Shown here one piece after another: positions 6,899-15,377 of a stretch of DNA of 44,408 bases. A program made the position numbers and the translations under genes. Where the stretch lies: NCBI GenBank assembly GCA_964403795.1, contig CAYOHP010000044.1, forward strand, positions 1 to 44,408, in the 5' to 3' direction. Below the pieces are notes generated by a model. That model worked only from the letters and a program-made list of their open reading frames with translations. It searched no databases and was not told where the DNA came from. Positions within the stretch are counted from its first letter, which is position 1. Each line of letters begins with the position of its first letter. The stretch is from CAYOHP01 sp964403795 [NCBI: uncultured bacterium] (GTDB taxonomy: Bacteria > Muiribacteriota > UBA6191 > CAZXTJ01).

Positions 6899-9228
6899 GA
6901 ACCGGCGGTCCCCGCGCTCCGGGGATAGAGCGAGACCTTGCCCGCCAGGCTGGAGAGCCGGCCCAGGACCGCCTGGTCCTCGCCGCCCTGGGTCAGGTAG
7001 CGCTGGTACCAGTAGAGGGCCTGCTCGGGGTCCTGGAGGTGCTCCTCGTAGAGGCCGCCCAGCTCCCGGAAGGCAGGCAGCCGGCACTCCGGGGCCACCT
7101 CCAGGCTGCGTCGGTAGACGTCCGCGGCCTCCTGGTAGCGCCGGGTGGCCACGTAGGCTCGGGCCAGCCCGCTGTAGGCCGACGAGAGGTCGCCGGCGGC
7201 CCGGATCGCCCGCTCGTAACAGCGCGCCGCCTCCTCGTGCTGGCCCTGCTTCTCGTGGATCAGGCCCTTCAGGTGCAGCGCCCGGGCGTAGCCCGGATCG
7301 ACCTGCAGGGCCTCCTCGAGGGGTCGCAGGCCGGAGACCGAATCCCCGAGCTCGTGGTGGATCCGGGCCAGCTGGTAGCGGGTCTCGATGTCGTCCCGGG
7401 TCTGGCCGGCGACCCGCTCGAGCAGCGCCACCGCGGCCGGATCGTCGCTCACCGCCCGGAGCATGGCGGCGAACATCCGGGCGGCCTCTCCCGAGAGCGG
7501 TCGAGCCGCGTCCAGGCGACGCAGGATCTCCACCGCCTCGCGGTAGTGGCCGGCCCGGGATTCGAGCCAGGCGGTGACCAGGTCGAGGAGGTCGGCCCGC
7601 TCCTCGCCCTCGGGTCGGGACCGGCATCGGACCCCGATCTCGGCCAGCCCCACCCGGGCGAAGCACTCGCCCATGGCGGCCACCGCTCCGTCGGACTCGG
7701 GCGCCGGCGCGGTCCGGGCGACCTTGACCAGGGTGGAGAGGGCGTCCTCGATCCGCCCCCGACCCAGGGCCAGCCTGGCGCTGGCGATCCGGGCCCGGGC
7801 TGCGAGCCGGGAGTCGCCGGACTCCTCGGCGGCCCGCTGGTACTCGACCAGGGCACCGTCCACATCGCCGCGGAACTCGGCGATCCGGCCAGTCAGGTAT
7901 CGGGCCGCGGGATCGCCGACGGCCAATCGGACCGCGGCCTCGAACAGGCGGCGCACCAGGGAGGAGACCGCGGGACCGGCGCCATCCAGGCCCGAGACCA
8001 GCTCGAAACAGCCCTCCAGACCGGCCCGGGTGGCGGGCAGTTCCGGGATGGCGGAGGCCACCCGCTCGGCTCCCAACGCCTGGACCTGGGGCCGGAGCGC
8101 GGCCCTCACCGGTTCGTCGGCAGCCAGGCAGACCCGGATCAGGGCCCGCTCGGCCCGGACCGGATCCAGGCGGGAGAGCCGGCGGGCCGTCTCCTGGGGT
8201 TGGAACCCGGAGGCGAGGAGTTCCTCGAAGCCGGCCACTGCGGCCGGTTCGGGTTCCTCGGCCAGCCGGTCGAGCCAGTTCCGGGCGGGCACGTCGGGGT
8301 CCTCGCCGCATTCCACCAGCAGGCGCACCAGGGCCCGGGCCCGGCCCGGCGCTGGCACCAGGGCCAGGGCCTCGGAGCGGACCCGGGGAGGGAGGCCGAG
8401 GGCGTGGCTTCCTTCGAGCAGGGTCCGCACCCGGGCCGGGCCCAGGCGTCGGACCTTCTCGTCGAGGGCCGGCTCGTCCGCCGCCAGCAGATACCCGGTG
8501 CGGCGTTCGACGTTCTGGGAGGCGACCTCGCTGCGCTCCCGCTCGGCGGCTTCCGAGGGGGTCGCAGAGGCCTCCATGAACGTCGCCTGGGCCAAGCGGA
8601 AGCCCGGCTGGTCGAGCAGGGCGGCGGCGGCCAGCTCGAGGGCGTCGAGGGCCGCGGCGTCGCGGGCATCGAGGCGAGCAGTCGCCGCTTCGAGGTCGAG
8701 GACCAGGCTGGAATCGCCGGGACCCACCGGGATGCGGAACCCGGAGAGGCCCACCGGCAGTTCGGGCCGGTCGAGCCGGACCTGGCGCCGGAGCTCGTCG
8801 AGACCCCCGGAGAGCCAGGCCGAGGCCATCTGGACGAGGTCGCCGAACAGGACCTCGAAGCGGGCCCTGTGGGCGTGGCGGGCCGCCACGATCCGGGCGA
8901 AGGACCAGAGGCGACCTTCGACCTCGGGGGGGGCTTCGCCGGGGCCCGGACAGGACGGCAGGGCTAGCTCCACCCGCATGCGAGGCGGCAGGTCGAGCGC
9001 CGCCTGGGTGGCCTCGAAGCCGCGGGCGATCCAACCGGCGCTGCCCTCGATCTCGAGACCGTCGGGGGGGGAGAAGCTGGCGGTGCCCTCCGGGGACTCG
9101 ACCGGGCGGGGCGGGCCGGCGGCCTCCGGTCCAGGGCGGGGGGGAGCCGGGCTCCCGGAGAGGGACTCGAGGACCCGGGCGGCGACCCGGGCCGGCTGGG
9201 CGGTCGCGAGACGGATGGTGGCCTTCAT
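6895..9228 (-). CDS. Large TPR-repeat protein
   Basis: The 777-residue protein appears cytosolic. The N-terminal 400 residues are helical and do not match a family I know. From about residue 440 to the end there are TPR units: GALVEYQRAAEES, EAVEILRRLDAA, SGLRPLEEALQVDPGYARAL, EAARCYERAIRAAG, EAADVYRRSLEVAPE and QALYWYQRYL. The ATG at 9228 has no Shine-Dalgarno; a TATACT box ends 15 nt upstream. It is the first gene of the coupled set 9228 to 3711 and lies 105 bp downstream of the kinase gene, so it could also be read through from there. Function is unknown; it is probably a scaffold or regulator for the kinase-linked system. Confidence 0.7.
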   Translation of the reverse strand: MKATIRLATAQPARVAARVLESLSGSPAPPRPGPEAAGPPRPVESPEGTASFSPPDGLEIEGSAGWIARGFEATQAALDLPPRMRVELALPSCPGPGEAPPEVEGRLWSFARIVAARHAHRARFEVLFGDLVQMASAWLSGGLDELRRQVRLDRPELPVGLSGFRIPVGPGDSSLVLDLEAATARLDARDAAALDALELAAAALLDQPGFRLAQATFMEASATPSEAAERERSEVASQNVERRTGYLLAADEPALDEKVRRLGPARVRTLLEGSHALGLPPRVRSEALALVPAPGRARALVRLLVECGEDPDVPARNWLDRLAEEPEPAAVAGFEELLASGFQPQETARRLSRLDPVRAERALIRVCLAADEPVRAALRPQVQALGAERVASAIPELPATRAGLEGCFELVSGLDGAGPAVSSLVRRLFEAAVRLAVGDPAARYLTGRIAEFRGDVDGALVEYQRAAEESGDSRLAARARIASARLALGRGRIEDALSTLVKVARTAPAPESDGAVAAMGECFARVGLAEIGVRCRSRPEGEERADLLDLVTAWLESRAGHYREAVEILRRLDAARPLSGEAARMFAAMLRAVSDDPAAVALLERVAGQTRDDIETRYQLARIHHELGDSVSGLRPLEEALQVDPGYARALHLKGLIHEKQGQHEEAARCYERAIRAAGDLSSAYSGLARAYVATRRYQEAADVYRRSLEVAPECRLPAFRELGGLYEEHLQDPEQALYWYQRYLTQGGEDQAVLGRLSSLAGKVSLYPRSAGTAGS

Positions 9229-9243
9229 GAAGGGATCGCGCCC

Positions 9244-9249
9244 AGTATA
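9244..9249 (-). promoter_or_regulatory. TATACT -10 box of the TPR operon
   Basis: TATACT on the minus strand, 15 nt before the ATG at 9228, is one of the best -10 matches in the window. It implies a leader of only about 8 nt. No clear -35 is seen, because the tandem 9-mer repeat occupies that position. Confidence 0.45.
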
Positions 9250-9261
9250 CCCCCGGCGCTC

Positions 9262-9297
9262 GGCGGGGTCGGCGGGGTCGGCGGGGTCGGCGGGGTC
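9262..9297. repeat. Four tandem copies of a 9-bp unit (GGCGGGGTC)
   Basis: Four exact head-to-tail copies of GGCGGGGTC lie in the 105-bp gap between the kinase stop and the TPR gene start, just upstream of the TATACT box. A 9-bp unit is a likely site of slipped-strand copy-number change and could alter the promoter region. Confidence 0.85.
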
Positions 9298-9333
9298 AGA
9301 GGGGGCGGCCGTGGCATGGAGCTCGGCCCGGCT

Positions 9334-12207
9334 TCAGCGGCCGCGGCGGCGCCGGCGGAAGCGGGAGTAGCGCTCCGGATCTCCCGGCTTGGCCTCGTCG
9401 GCGGCCGAGACCCGGGTGCCGATGGGAAGCGCCGAGGCCGCGGTGGCAGTGGCCTGGGGCGCCTTGCCCGGATCCGGCAGCAGCCCCAGGAGCCGCTCGG
9501 GGACCGAGGGCCAGGCCGCCAGGGTCCAGGCCGCCGGTTCGTTGCCGGCGCCGACCAGCTCCTGGCCGAGGGCCTTGGCCTCGGCATCGGCCTCGGTCCC
9601 GAGCTCCCGGCGCAGGGTGTCGAGAGCCTGACGACCGAGCTCGGCGGCCCCTTCCTTGAGGGCCCGGCGCACGAACTCCTCGCCGATCCGTCGGGCCACG
9701 CCGGGATGGCCAGCCAGCTGGCAGACGCCGATGGCGGTGCGGGTCCAGGCCAGGCCGAAGCGATCGGCGGCCGCCGGGATCCCCGCCTGCACCAGGCGTG
9801 CGGCCCGGCGCAGGCTGGCAGGATCCGAGGCCTCCAGGACACCCCGCCACTGGGCCCGGGCCAGACAGACCAGGGCGAAGGTCAGGCTCCGGGTCGAGAC
9901 CTCCCCGGCGCTGGGCTCGGAGAGCCCCAGGAGGACTTCGGGGGGGTGCACCGCCAGCGGCCAGCCCAGCGAGCCGCGATGCACCGCCAGGGCGTCGAGC
10001 AGATCGGCGACCACCACCCGGCTGGAGGAGTGGGCCGCAGCGTCCACCGCGCCGAGCACGCTCGGCAGGGTCCGGGAGGCCGTGGCACCCAGGACCCGGG
10101 TGAGGGCCGCCCGTCCGGGGGGTCCGCGCGACAGGAGCAGGCGTACCAGCCCGGAGGCATCGCCGGGGTCCAGTCCGCTGTCCTTGCCCACCGGCTCGGC
10201 CAGGCGACCCGCAAGGAAGCGGGCCAGCTCGTCGAGCTCGGCCCGGTAGCCGTCGGCCCGATCACTGCGGGCGGTGCTGCCGAGCAAGGCGCCCTGGACC
10301 CGGGGCCAGGCCGGCGGCAGACCCGCGCCGGTCAGGATCCCGTTGGCGGCCACCAGCCGGGAGACCAGCTCGGCTTCGGTCTCGGTGGGAGCCGGGAGCC
10401 TTCCCCGGGTGGCCAGCGATCCCCAGGTCGCGGCTCCCGGCAGGTTCCCGGAGTCATAGGCCGAGAGCATCGCCTCCAGCTTGGGAGGGCTCCCCAGGCG
10501 GGCCAGCAGCTCGCGGGCGGCGCTGGTCGGATCCCGCTCCCCGACCTCGCCCGCCAGTCGGCTCCAGGGGCCCGGCTCCGGGAGCGGCTGGGCCGGGGCC
10601 AGGAGCCAGGGCGCCAGGCGTGCACCGAGGAGCAGGGTGGCGATCCCCAGGACCAGGCCCACTGCCCGGCGGGCCTGACCCGCGAGCCGGGTCCGCAGCT
10701 CGGCCAAGTCCGGGGCCGTGAAGGTGCGGGCCGCGACTCCCGCCGCCTCCTCGAGGGAGGACACCACCAGGGTGGGCGCACCCTGGACCGGGGCGCCTGG
10801 GGCGGGCGACGGTGCGACCGGGGCTTGCGCGGCGGCCAAGGCCGGAGCGGGGCGCTGCCCCGGAAGCGAGGGCGAGCCGGCCGGCGAAGGCGCACCCGGG
10901 ATGGGAGGAGCGGGACGGGCCCCGCCGGCCGAAGCGGGCCCCGGAGGAGCTCCGGGAGCCGGCCTCCCCCCGGAGGAGGGAGGACCCGCCGGAACCCCGG
11001 GACCAGGGCGGATCCCGGAGGCCGGCGCCGATACCGGCCGGGAGCTCCCGCCCGGCGAGGCGCCGGGACTGCCAGCCACCAGGTTTCCCACCAGATCGGC
11101 GAGCAGGTCGTCCCCGGACCCGGGAGGAGGTCCGGCAGGGGCCGCCGGAGGGGGGGTCAGCACGATGGGTTGGGGAGCGGTGCTCCGTCGCTCCCGGGCC
11201 GGCGCCGGAGGCGAGGCGGGAGCCGCTCCGGGTCCGGGTACTCCTCCCAGCAGGGCCGCGATCGGGTCGAATCCCAGGTCGGGTCCTCCCACCGGAGCCG
11301 AGGTCGGGGGCGAGGGCCGGGGCGGGGGTAGGCCGGGCGCCGGGAGCCGTCCGGCAGGGCCGGGAGGGGCGTCGCCGCCGACTCCGGCGGAACCCGGCTG
11401 CGGGCTCCCGCCCAGTACCGCGAGCAGCGCCGCGCCGTCCCGGAACCGATGGCTCGCCTCGGGCGCCAGGCACTGGTCGAGCAGGGCCAGCCGTTGCGGG
11501 GAGAGCCGATCCGCCACCGGACGCAGGTCGACCCGCTCGCCGGCCGCCACCCGCTTGAACCAGCCCGCCGGGCCGTCCGGTCCCCAGGGAGGCGAACCCG
11601 TCAGCAACTGGAAGAGCAGGCACCCGAGGGCATAGATGTCGCTGGCCGGGACCGCTCCGTCGCCGCGGAGCTGCTCGGGGGCCATGTACCCGGGCACCCC
11701 GCCGCCCTGCCGGACGTCGGTCCCCAGGCGGAAGGCCGAGAGCCCGGCGTCCGAGACCAACGCCACTCCCGCCCCGGTGAGCAGCACGTTCCCGGGGTGC
11801 AGGTCGCGGTGCACCAGGCCGGCGGCGTGGAGGGCAGAGAGCCCGCTCGCCAGCTCGGCGATCAGCCGGAAGGCACCCTCCGGCTCCAGCGTCCCGGCCC
11901 GGAGCTTGCGGGCCAGCGAAGCGCCGGCCACCAGGTCCGAGACCGCGTAGCCGATCCCGCCCTGGACCCCGGCCTCATGCAGGGCCACCACCCGGGGATG
12001 GGTGAGGTCGCGGGCGATCGCCGACTCGGCGGCGAGGACCTTGGCGGCGGGATCGGGCAGGACCTTCAGGCTCACCTTGACCGCCACCGAGAGGCCCAGG
12101 GCCCGGTGGGTGCCCTTCCAGACCCGGGCGATCCCGCCCTGGGCGATCATCGCCTCGGGCGCGATCGAGGCGGCCAGGAAGTCCGGGAATTGGGCCTGGA
12201 GAACCAC
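9334..12207 (-). CDS. Hanks-type Ser/Thr protein kinase with a transmembrane segment
   Basis: This 957-residue protein would phosphorylate Ser/Thr on target proteins. The kinase domain is residues 1-265: a glycine loop (AQGGIARVWKG), Lys44 in VAVK, Glu61, the catalytic loop HRDLHPGN at 133-140 (Asp135, Asn140), SDAGLS with Asp153, and GVPGYMAPEQL in the activation segment. Two family-defining residues differ: His137 replaces Lys of HRDLKPxN, and Ala154 replaces Phe of DFG. The catalytic Lys, Asp and Asn are kept, so activity is plausible. A Pro/Gly/Ala-rich linker (about 270-500) precedes one membrane helix near 515-537. The remaining ~400 residues, mostly helical, are then outside the membrane, and the tail is Arg-rich (FRRRRRGR). 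It starts with GTG directly after a -10-like box. The genes downstream all encode TPR proteins, which are plausible partners or substrates. Confidence 0.85.
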   Translation of the reverse strand: MVLQAQFPDFLAASIAPEAMIAQGGIARVWKGTHRALGLSVAVKVSLKVLPDPAAKVLAAESAIARDLTHPRVVALHEAGVQGGIGYAVSDLVAGASLARKLRAGTLEPEGAFRLIAELASGLSALHAAGLVHRDLHPGNVLLTGAGVALVSDAGLSAFRLGTDVRQGGGVPGYMAPEQLRGDGAVPASDIYALGCLLFQLLTGSPPWGPDGPAGWFKRVAAGERVDLRPVADRLSPQRLALLDQCLAPEASHRFRDGAALLAVLGGSPQPGSAGVGGDAPPGPAGRLPAPGLPPPRPSPPTSAPVGGPDLGFDPIAALLGGVPGPGAAPASPPAPARERRSTAPQPIVLTPPPAAPAGPPPGSGDDLLADLVGNLVAGSPGASPGGSSRPVSAPASGIRPGPGVPAGPPSSGGRPAPGAPPGPASAGGARPAPPIPGAPSPAGSPSLPGQRPAPALAAAQAPVAPSPAPGAPVQGAPTLVVSSLEEAAGVAARTFTAPDLAELRTRLAGQARRAVGLVLGIATLLLGARLAPWLLAPAQPLPEPGPWSRLAGEVGERDPTSAARELLARLGSPPKLEAMLSAYDSGNLPGAATWGSLATRGRLPAPTETEAELVSRLVAANGILTGAGLPPAWPRVQGALLGSTARSDRADGYRAELDELARFLAGRLAEPVGKDSGLDPGDASGLVRLLLSRGPPGRAALTRVLGATASRTLPSVLGAVDAAAHSSSRVVVADLLDALAVHRGSLGWPLAVHPPEVLLGLSEPSAGEVSTRSLTFALVCLARAQWRGVLEASDPASLRRAARLVQAGIPAAADRFGLAWTRTAIGVCQLAGHPGVARRIGEEFVRRALKEGAAELGRQALDTLRRELGTEADAEAKALGQELVGAGNEPAAWTLAAWPSVPERLLGLLPDPGKAPQATATAASALPIGTRVSAADEAKPGDPERYSRFRRRRRGR

Positions 12208-12213
12208 GGATCC

Positions 12214-12219
12214 AATGTA
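12214..12219 (-). promoter_or_regulatory. TACATT -10-like box of the kinase gene, leaderless
   Basis: TACATT on the minus strand ends 6 nt before the GTG at 12207, placing the transcript start at the start codon. There is no Shine-Dalgarno and no good -35. Confidence 0.4.
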
Positions 12220-12304
12220 CCGGAGGGTCGCCGGGATCCGATCCCGCCTTCACCCGGACCTCTCACCCGGCCGATGGTAGGTGTGGATCCTCATGGAGGT
12301 CGCC

Positions 12305-12799
12305 ATGCGCTCACGTCCCCTCGCCTGCTTCTCCGTCTCCGTCCTGCTGGCGTGCCTTGCCGCGCCCGCCCGGGCCGCCGACACGCATCTCCATGTGGCG
12401 ATCTACGACTGGGTCGGGAGCACCGGGGCCCGGACCCGCAGACTCCTGACCCGCACCGAGGTCCCCGTCCGCGACGGAGCGGGGCTGCTGCGCATCTCGC
12501 ACGGGCCTCGCCCCAACCGCACCAAGGGCTTCGAGGTGCAGTTCCGGACCCCGGGGGACGGTGCTCCGATCGCGGCCCTGAAGCCGCTGGGCATCGAGAC
12601 CCAGGACCCGCTCCCGAGCACCAGGCTCGACCGCGACGAGACCGTGATCCGGGTAGCGCCCGGCCCCGACGGCTACCGGTTCTCCGACCCGGACGACGGC
12701 GACGACGACGCAGCAGGATCCGAAGCCGCACCCCCGATCGGGACCTACGACCTGGTGCTCTCCGATGAGCCGGGCCCCGAGGGGTCACAGGGCCTGTGA
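12305..12799 (+). CDS. Secreted protein of unknown function
   Basis: The 164-residue precursor has a clear Sec signal peptide (MRSRPLACFSVSVLLACLAAPARA, cut after ARA). The mature part begins ADTHLHVAIYDWVG and reads as beta-rich; it ends in an acidic Asp-rich stretch (DPDDGDDDAAG) and a final strand-like IGTYDLVL. The ATG at 12305 is preferred over those at 12281 and 12293 because GGAGG sits 5 nt upstream and because it gives a proper signal peptide. It is divergent from the kinase gene (97 bp apart) and is followed by another exported protein on the same strand. The acidic stretch could bind Ca2+, but no defined EF-hand or RTX motif is present. I do not recognise the family. Confidence 0.65.
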   Translation: MRSRPLACFSVSVLLACLAAPARAADTHLHVAIYDWVGSTGARTRRLLTRTEVPVRDGAGLLRISHGPRPNRTKGFEVQFRTPGDGAPIAALKPLGIETQDPLPSTRLDRDETVIRVAPGPDGYRFSDPDDGDDDAAGSEAAPPIGTYDLVLSDEPGPEGSQGL

Positions 12800-12872
12800 C
12801 GGGGGCCCGGGGATCCTTGCGATCCCCGGAGGGGGCACGGCCGCCTTCCCCTGGATCTCGACCTGCGAGCGA

Positions 12873-12910
12873 GACTCTCACATGAGAGTCCGACTCTCAC
12901 CCTGAGAGCC
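12873..12910. promoter_or_regulatory. Twin palindromes, candidate operator
   Basis: GACTCTCA-CA-TGAGAGTC (12873-12890) is a perfect 8-bp inverted repeat. It is followed after one base by a second copy, GACTCTCA-CCC-TGAGAGCC (12892-12910), with one mismatch. The two sites are spaced 19 bp start to start, about two helix turns, as expected for cooperative dimer binding. They lie about 90-120 bp upstream of the secreted protein gene at 12997 and past the gene ending at 12799. A pair of hairpins in RNA is the alternative. The rest of 12800-12996 shows only an unremarkable GC-rich stretch. Confidence 0.55.
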
Positions 12911-12996
12911 CATCGGGCTCCGGCGACGGCCCCCGGAGCCGTTCCCTCGCCTGGCACGCGGCGTGCGTCCGCCTCTCCCGGACGAGAGGAACGTCG

Positions 12997-13914
12997 ATGC
13001 GAGCGCCCGGAACCCTGCCTGCCCACCTCGCCCTCGGGGTCTGCCTTCACCTGTTCCTGTCACTGGACCCGGCGACCGCCCAGTTCGGCCAGGACCCCCT
13101 GGAGAAGCCGCTGGTGCTGGTCGAGATGCCCTCGGCCCCGGTTACCGGCGCGTCGGCCGGCGCCGACCCGGGTGGGAGGCTGGACTACGGGCCGCCTCCC
13201 CCTTTCCGGCCCAGCGACCAGACCTTCCGCGATCGCAAGCACGGCCTGCTCCTCCGGGTCCAGAGCCGCTACGGGCTCCGGGCCCTCGACCACTATTGGG
13301 CCCGGATCCTGGTCACCAGCGAGGACGGGAGTCTCCTGGAGCGGGTCCAGATCCGGACTTCCCCGGCACTCGGCTCGCCCAATGCCGGGGAGCCGGAGCA
13401 CCTCCTGCTCGACCGGACCCTGGAGGTCCCCGCCGCCGAGACCAGTCTGGAGCTTCCGGTGGTGGCCCTGGAAGCGGTGTCGATCTCCGCCTTCCGGAGG
13501 AGGCCCGGAGCCAGGAGTCCGCAGGAAGTCGTGAGCCTGTGGACCACGATCCCGCGTCCCGAGCCCGAGGGCTCGGATCGCTCGCTTCGGGCCCAAGTCC
13601 ACTACGATCCCAGCTCCGCGGGGACCGGATTCGATCGGTTCCGGGTCCAGGTCGACCGCACCCCCGACGTGACGGAGATCCAGTTCGGCGACGACTGGAC
13701 CCGCTTCCAGAGGAACCCGAGGCGTGCTCCCCGGAAGCTCGTGACGGGTCCCGACTACGCCATCTGGTCGATCGAACGGACCGAGGGTCGGGAGAACCTC
13801 TCGGGGATCCGGATGCTGGTCCTGTGGAGCGACGGGAGGGTGACCCGCCAGATGATCGAGGCCCCGCCCCAGCACATGAGGGTCGCCACCGAGGCCGATC
13901 TACCGCGCCCGTAG
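12997..13914 (+). CDS. Secreted protein of unknown function
   Basis: The 305-residue precursor has an N-terminal signal peptide (LPAHLALGVCLHLFLSLDPATAQF, probable cut after ATAQ or ATA). The mature region includes a Pro-rich stretch (LDYGPPPPFRPSDQTF), then alternating strands with many Arg and Asp residues (HYWARILVTSEDGSLLERVQIR; VTEIQFGDDWTRFQ; IRMLVLWSDGRV). It is probably an all-beta periplasmic or outer-surface protein. No catalytic motif or cysteine pair is seen. GAGAGG precedes the ATG by about 7 nt. The twin palindromes upstream suggest dedicated regulation. The neighbouring secreted gene on the same strand may act with it, but the 200-bp gap argues for a separate promoter. Confidence 0.65.
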   Translation: MRAPGTLPAHLALGVCLHLFLSLDPATAQFGQDPLEKPLVLVEMPSAPVTGASAGADPGGRLDYGPPPPFRPSDQTFRDRKHGLLLRVQSRYGLRALDHYWARILVTSEDGSLLERVQIRTSPALGSPNAGEPEHLLLDRTLEVPAAETSLELPVVALEAVSISAFRRRPGARSPQEVVSLWTTIPRPEPEGSDRSLRAQVHYDPSSAGTGFDRFRVQVDRTPDVTEIQFGDDWTRFQRNPRRAPRKLVTGPDYAIWSIERTEGRENLSGIRMLVLWSDGRVTRQMIEAPPQHMRVATEADLPRP

Positions 13915-13926
13915 CGGCTCGTTCCC

Positions 13927-14124
13927 AGGAGCCTGTCGCACATAGCCGCCAGCATTCGTCGGCCCCTGCATCCCCGCCTGCGGCAGCGCTCTCCTCGCAG
14001 GCAGGATCCGCTGCCCACCTCACCGCATTCCTTCGGGGCTGCGCCCCTCGGACCTGCGATCGCCTGGCAGGCGGGGCGCAGGATGCCGCCTCGGTGCGAC
14101 GGCGCCTAGATGCGACAGGATCCT
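13927..14124. repeat. 198-bp foldback element with terminal inverted repeats (MITE/REP-like)
   Basis: The ends are 19-bp inverted repeats matching at 16 of 19 positions: AGGAGCCTGTCGCACATAG at 13927-13945, and the complement of 14106-14124. Further inverted segments lie inside (CCCCGCCTGC against GCAGGCGGGG, and GGGG-CTGCG-CCCC near 14034), so the whole stretch could fold on itself. No coding frame is convincing. The right end covers the first two bases of the mqnC stop codon. This layout fits a miniature inverted-repeat element or a complex REP-type repeat, but no second copy exists in the window to prove mobility. Confidence 0.55.
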
Positions 14125-15256
14125 AGACCGCCACCACGCCCTGGGTCGGGGGCACCGCGGCTCCCGGCACCGGCCGCGGTTCGAGCCACTGGTAACCGGC
14201 GTTGCGCAGCCGGGGCTCGAAGCCCTCGGCCCGGATGGCGTCGATCAGGTCCTGCTCGCGGGCCCGGTGGGTGGCGCCGGCCGGGGTGATCACGTTCTCC
14301 TCGATCATGATCGAGCCCATGTCGTTGGCCCCGGCGTGCAGGCCGCGCCGACCGGTCTCGATGCCCTGGGTGAGCCACGACACCTGGAGATTGGGGATGT
14401 TCGCCAGGTAGAGCCGGGAGACCGCCAGCCAGCGCAGGAAGACCTCGGGCGGCTGGCGCTCCGAGAAGGCCCGGCCCAGCGGGGTGTTGTCGGGCTGGAG
14501 CGTCCAGGGGATGAACGAGAGGAAGCCGCCGGTCTCCTCCTGGAGCGCCCGGATCATCTCGAGGTGGCCGAGGCGATGGGCCGCGGTCTCCATCATCCCG
14601 AACATCATCGTGGCGGTCGAGGGGATGCCGAGCCGGTGGGCCTGGCGCATCACCTCGATCCATTGTTCGCCGGTGCACTTGGTGGTGATCTTCCTGCGGA
14701 TCTCGGGCACCAGGATCTCGGCGCCGCCTCCCGGGATCGAGCGGAGGCCGGCGGCTTTCAGCCTCGCCAACACCGTGTCGAGCGGGATCCCGAAGTGTTC
14801 GTGGAAGTACCAGATCTCGGGCGGCGAGAAGCAGTGCAGGTACACGCCCGGGAAGTCGGCGGCGAGCCGGGAGAGCAGCTCCTCGTACCACTCGAGCGGA
14901 AGGTCGGGGTGGAGCCCGCCCTGCATGAGGACGCCGCTGCCGCCCAGTTCCAGGGTCTCCCGGACCTTGGTGGCGATCCGCTCGTAGGGCAGCACGTAGC
15001 CCTCGTCGTCGCCCGGCTTCCGGAAGAACGCGCAGAAGTTGCAGACCGCGTCGCAGACGTTCGAGTAGTTCACGTTGCGGTCGACCACGTAGCCGACGGT
15101 GGGCTCGGGGTGCAGTCGCCAGCGCAGCCGGTCGGCGGCGGCCATCAGGGCCTCGAGCGGCACGGCCTCGACCCAGGGCAACCAGCCGGCAGGCGTGGGC
15201 GTCTCGCCGGCCTCGACCCGGGCCAGCCACTCGACGGCATTCGCAGGGCTCTTCAT
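14123..15256 (-). CDS. mqnC: Cyclic dehypoxanthinyl futalosine synthase (menaquinone biosynthesis)
   Basis: MqnC is a radical SAM enzyme that cyclises dehypoxanthinyl futalosine in the futalosine route to menaquinone. The 377-residue protein has the radical SAM cluster motif C68-x3-C72-x2-C75 ([12 protein letters not shown]), preceded by [13 protein letters not shown]. It also has the family phrases [50 protein letters not shown] and [14 protein letters not shown]. The last favours MqnC over its relative MqnE. ATG 15256 is chosen because it restores the normal family length and lies 8 nt below a TATCCT box. No other mqn gene is in the window, so the pathway is scattered. The organism probably respires with menaquinone. 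Confidence 0.92.
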   Translation of the reverse strand: MKSPANAVEWLARVEAGETPTPAGWLPWVEAVPLEALMAAADRLRWRLHPEPTVGYVVDRNVNYSNVCDAVCNFCAFFRKPGDDEGYVLPYERIATKVRETLELGGSGVLMQGGLHPDLPLEWYEELLSRLAADFPGVYLHCFSPPEIWYFHEHFGIPLDTVLARLKAAGLRSIPGGGAEILVPEIRRKITTKCTGEQWIEVMRQAHRLGIPSTATMMFGMMETAAHRLGHLEMIRALQEETGGFLSFIPWTLQPDNTPLGRAFSERQPPEVFLRWLAVSRLYLANIPNLQVSWLTQGIETGRRGLHAGANDMGSIMIEENVITPAGATHRAREQDLIDAIRAEGFEPRLRNAGYQWLEPRPVPGAAVPPTQGVVAV

Positions 15257-15264
15257 CGGCCGGG

Positions 15265-15270
15265 AGGATA
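15265..15270 (-). promoter_or_regulatory. TATCCT -10-like box of mqnC
   Basis: TATCCT on the minus strand ends 8 nt before the mqnC ATG, which predicts a leaderless or nearly leaderless transcript. No Shine-Dalgarno sequence is present between the box and the start. Confidence 0.45.
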
Positions 15271-15304
15271 CCACCCGCGCGGCGGGGTCCTGGGTCGACT
15301 CGAT

Positions 15305-15342
15305 GGAAAGTTTGCTTTCCTCAATGTCTCTTTTACTATACG
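15305..15342 (+). promoter_or_regulatory. Promoter and inverted repeat of the molybdate transporter operon
   Basis: This is the most AT-rich stretch nearby. TTGCTT (15312-15317) and TACTAT (15334-15339) are spaced 16 bp and resemble -35 and -10 elements; TATACG at 15337 is an alternative -10. A perfect inverted repeat GGAAAG-TTTG-CTTTCC (15305-15320) overlaps the -35, where a repressor would block RNA polymerase. It is not the Escherichia coli ModE consensus, so the regulator is unknown. Confidence 0.6.
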
Positions 15343-15377
15343 GGAAGGCGGGGAGTGCGCCCCCCGTCCGGGAGCCC

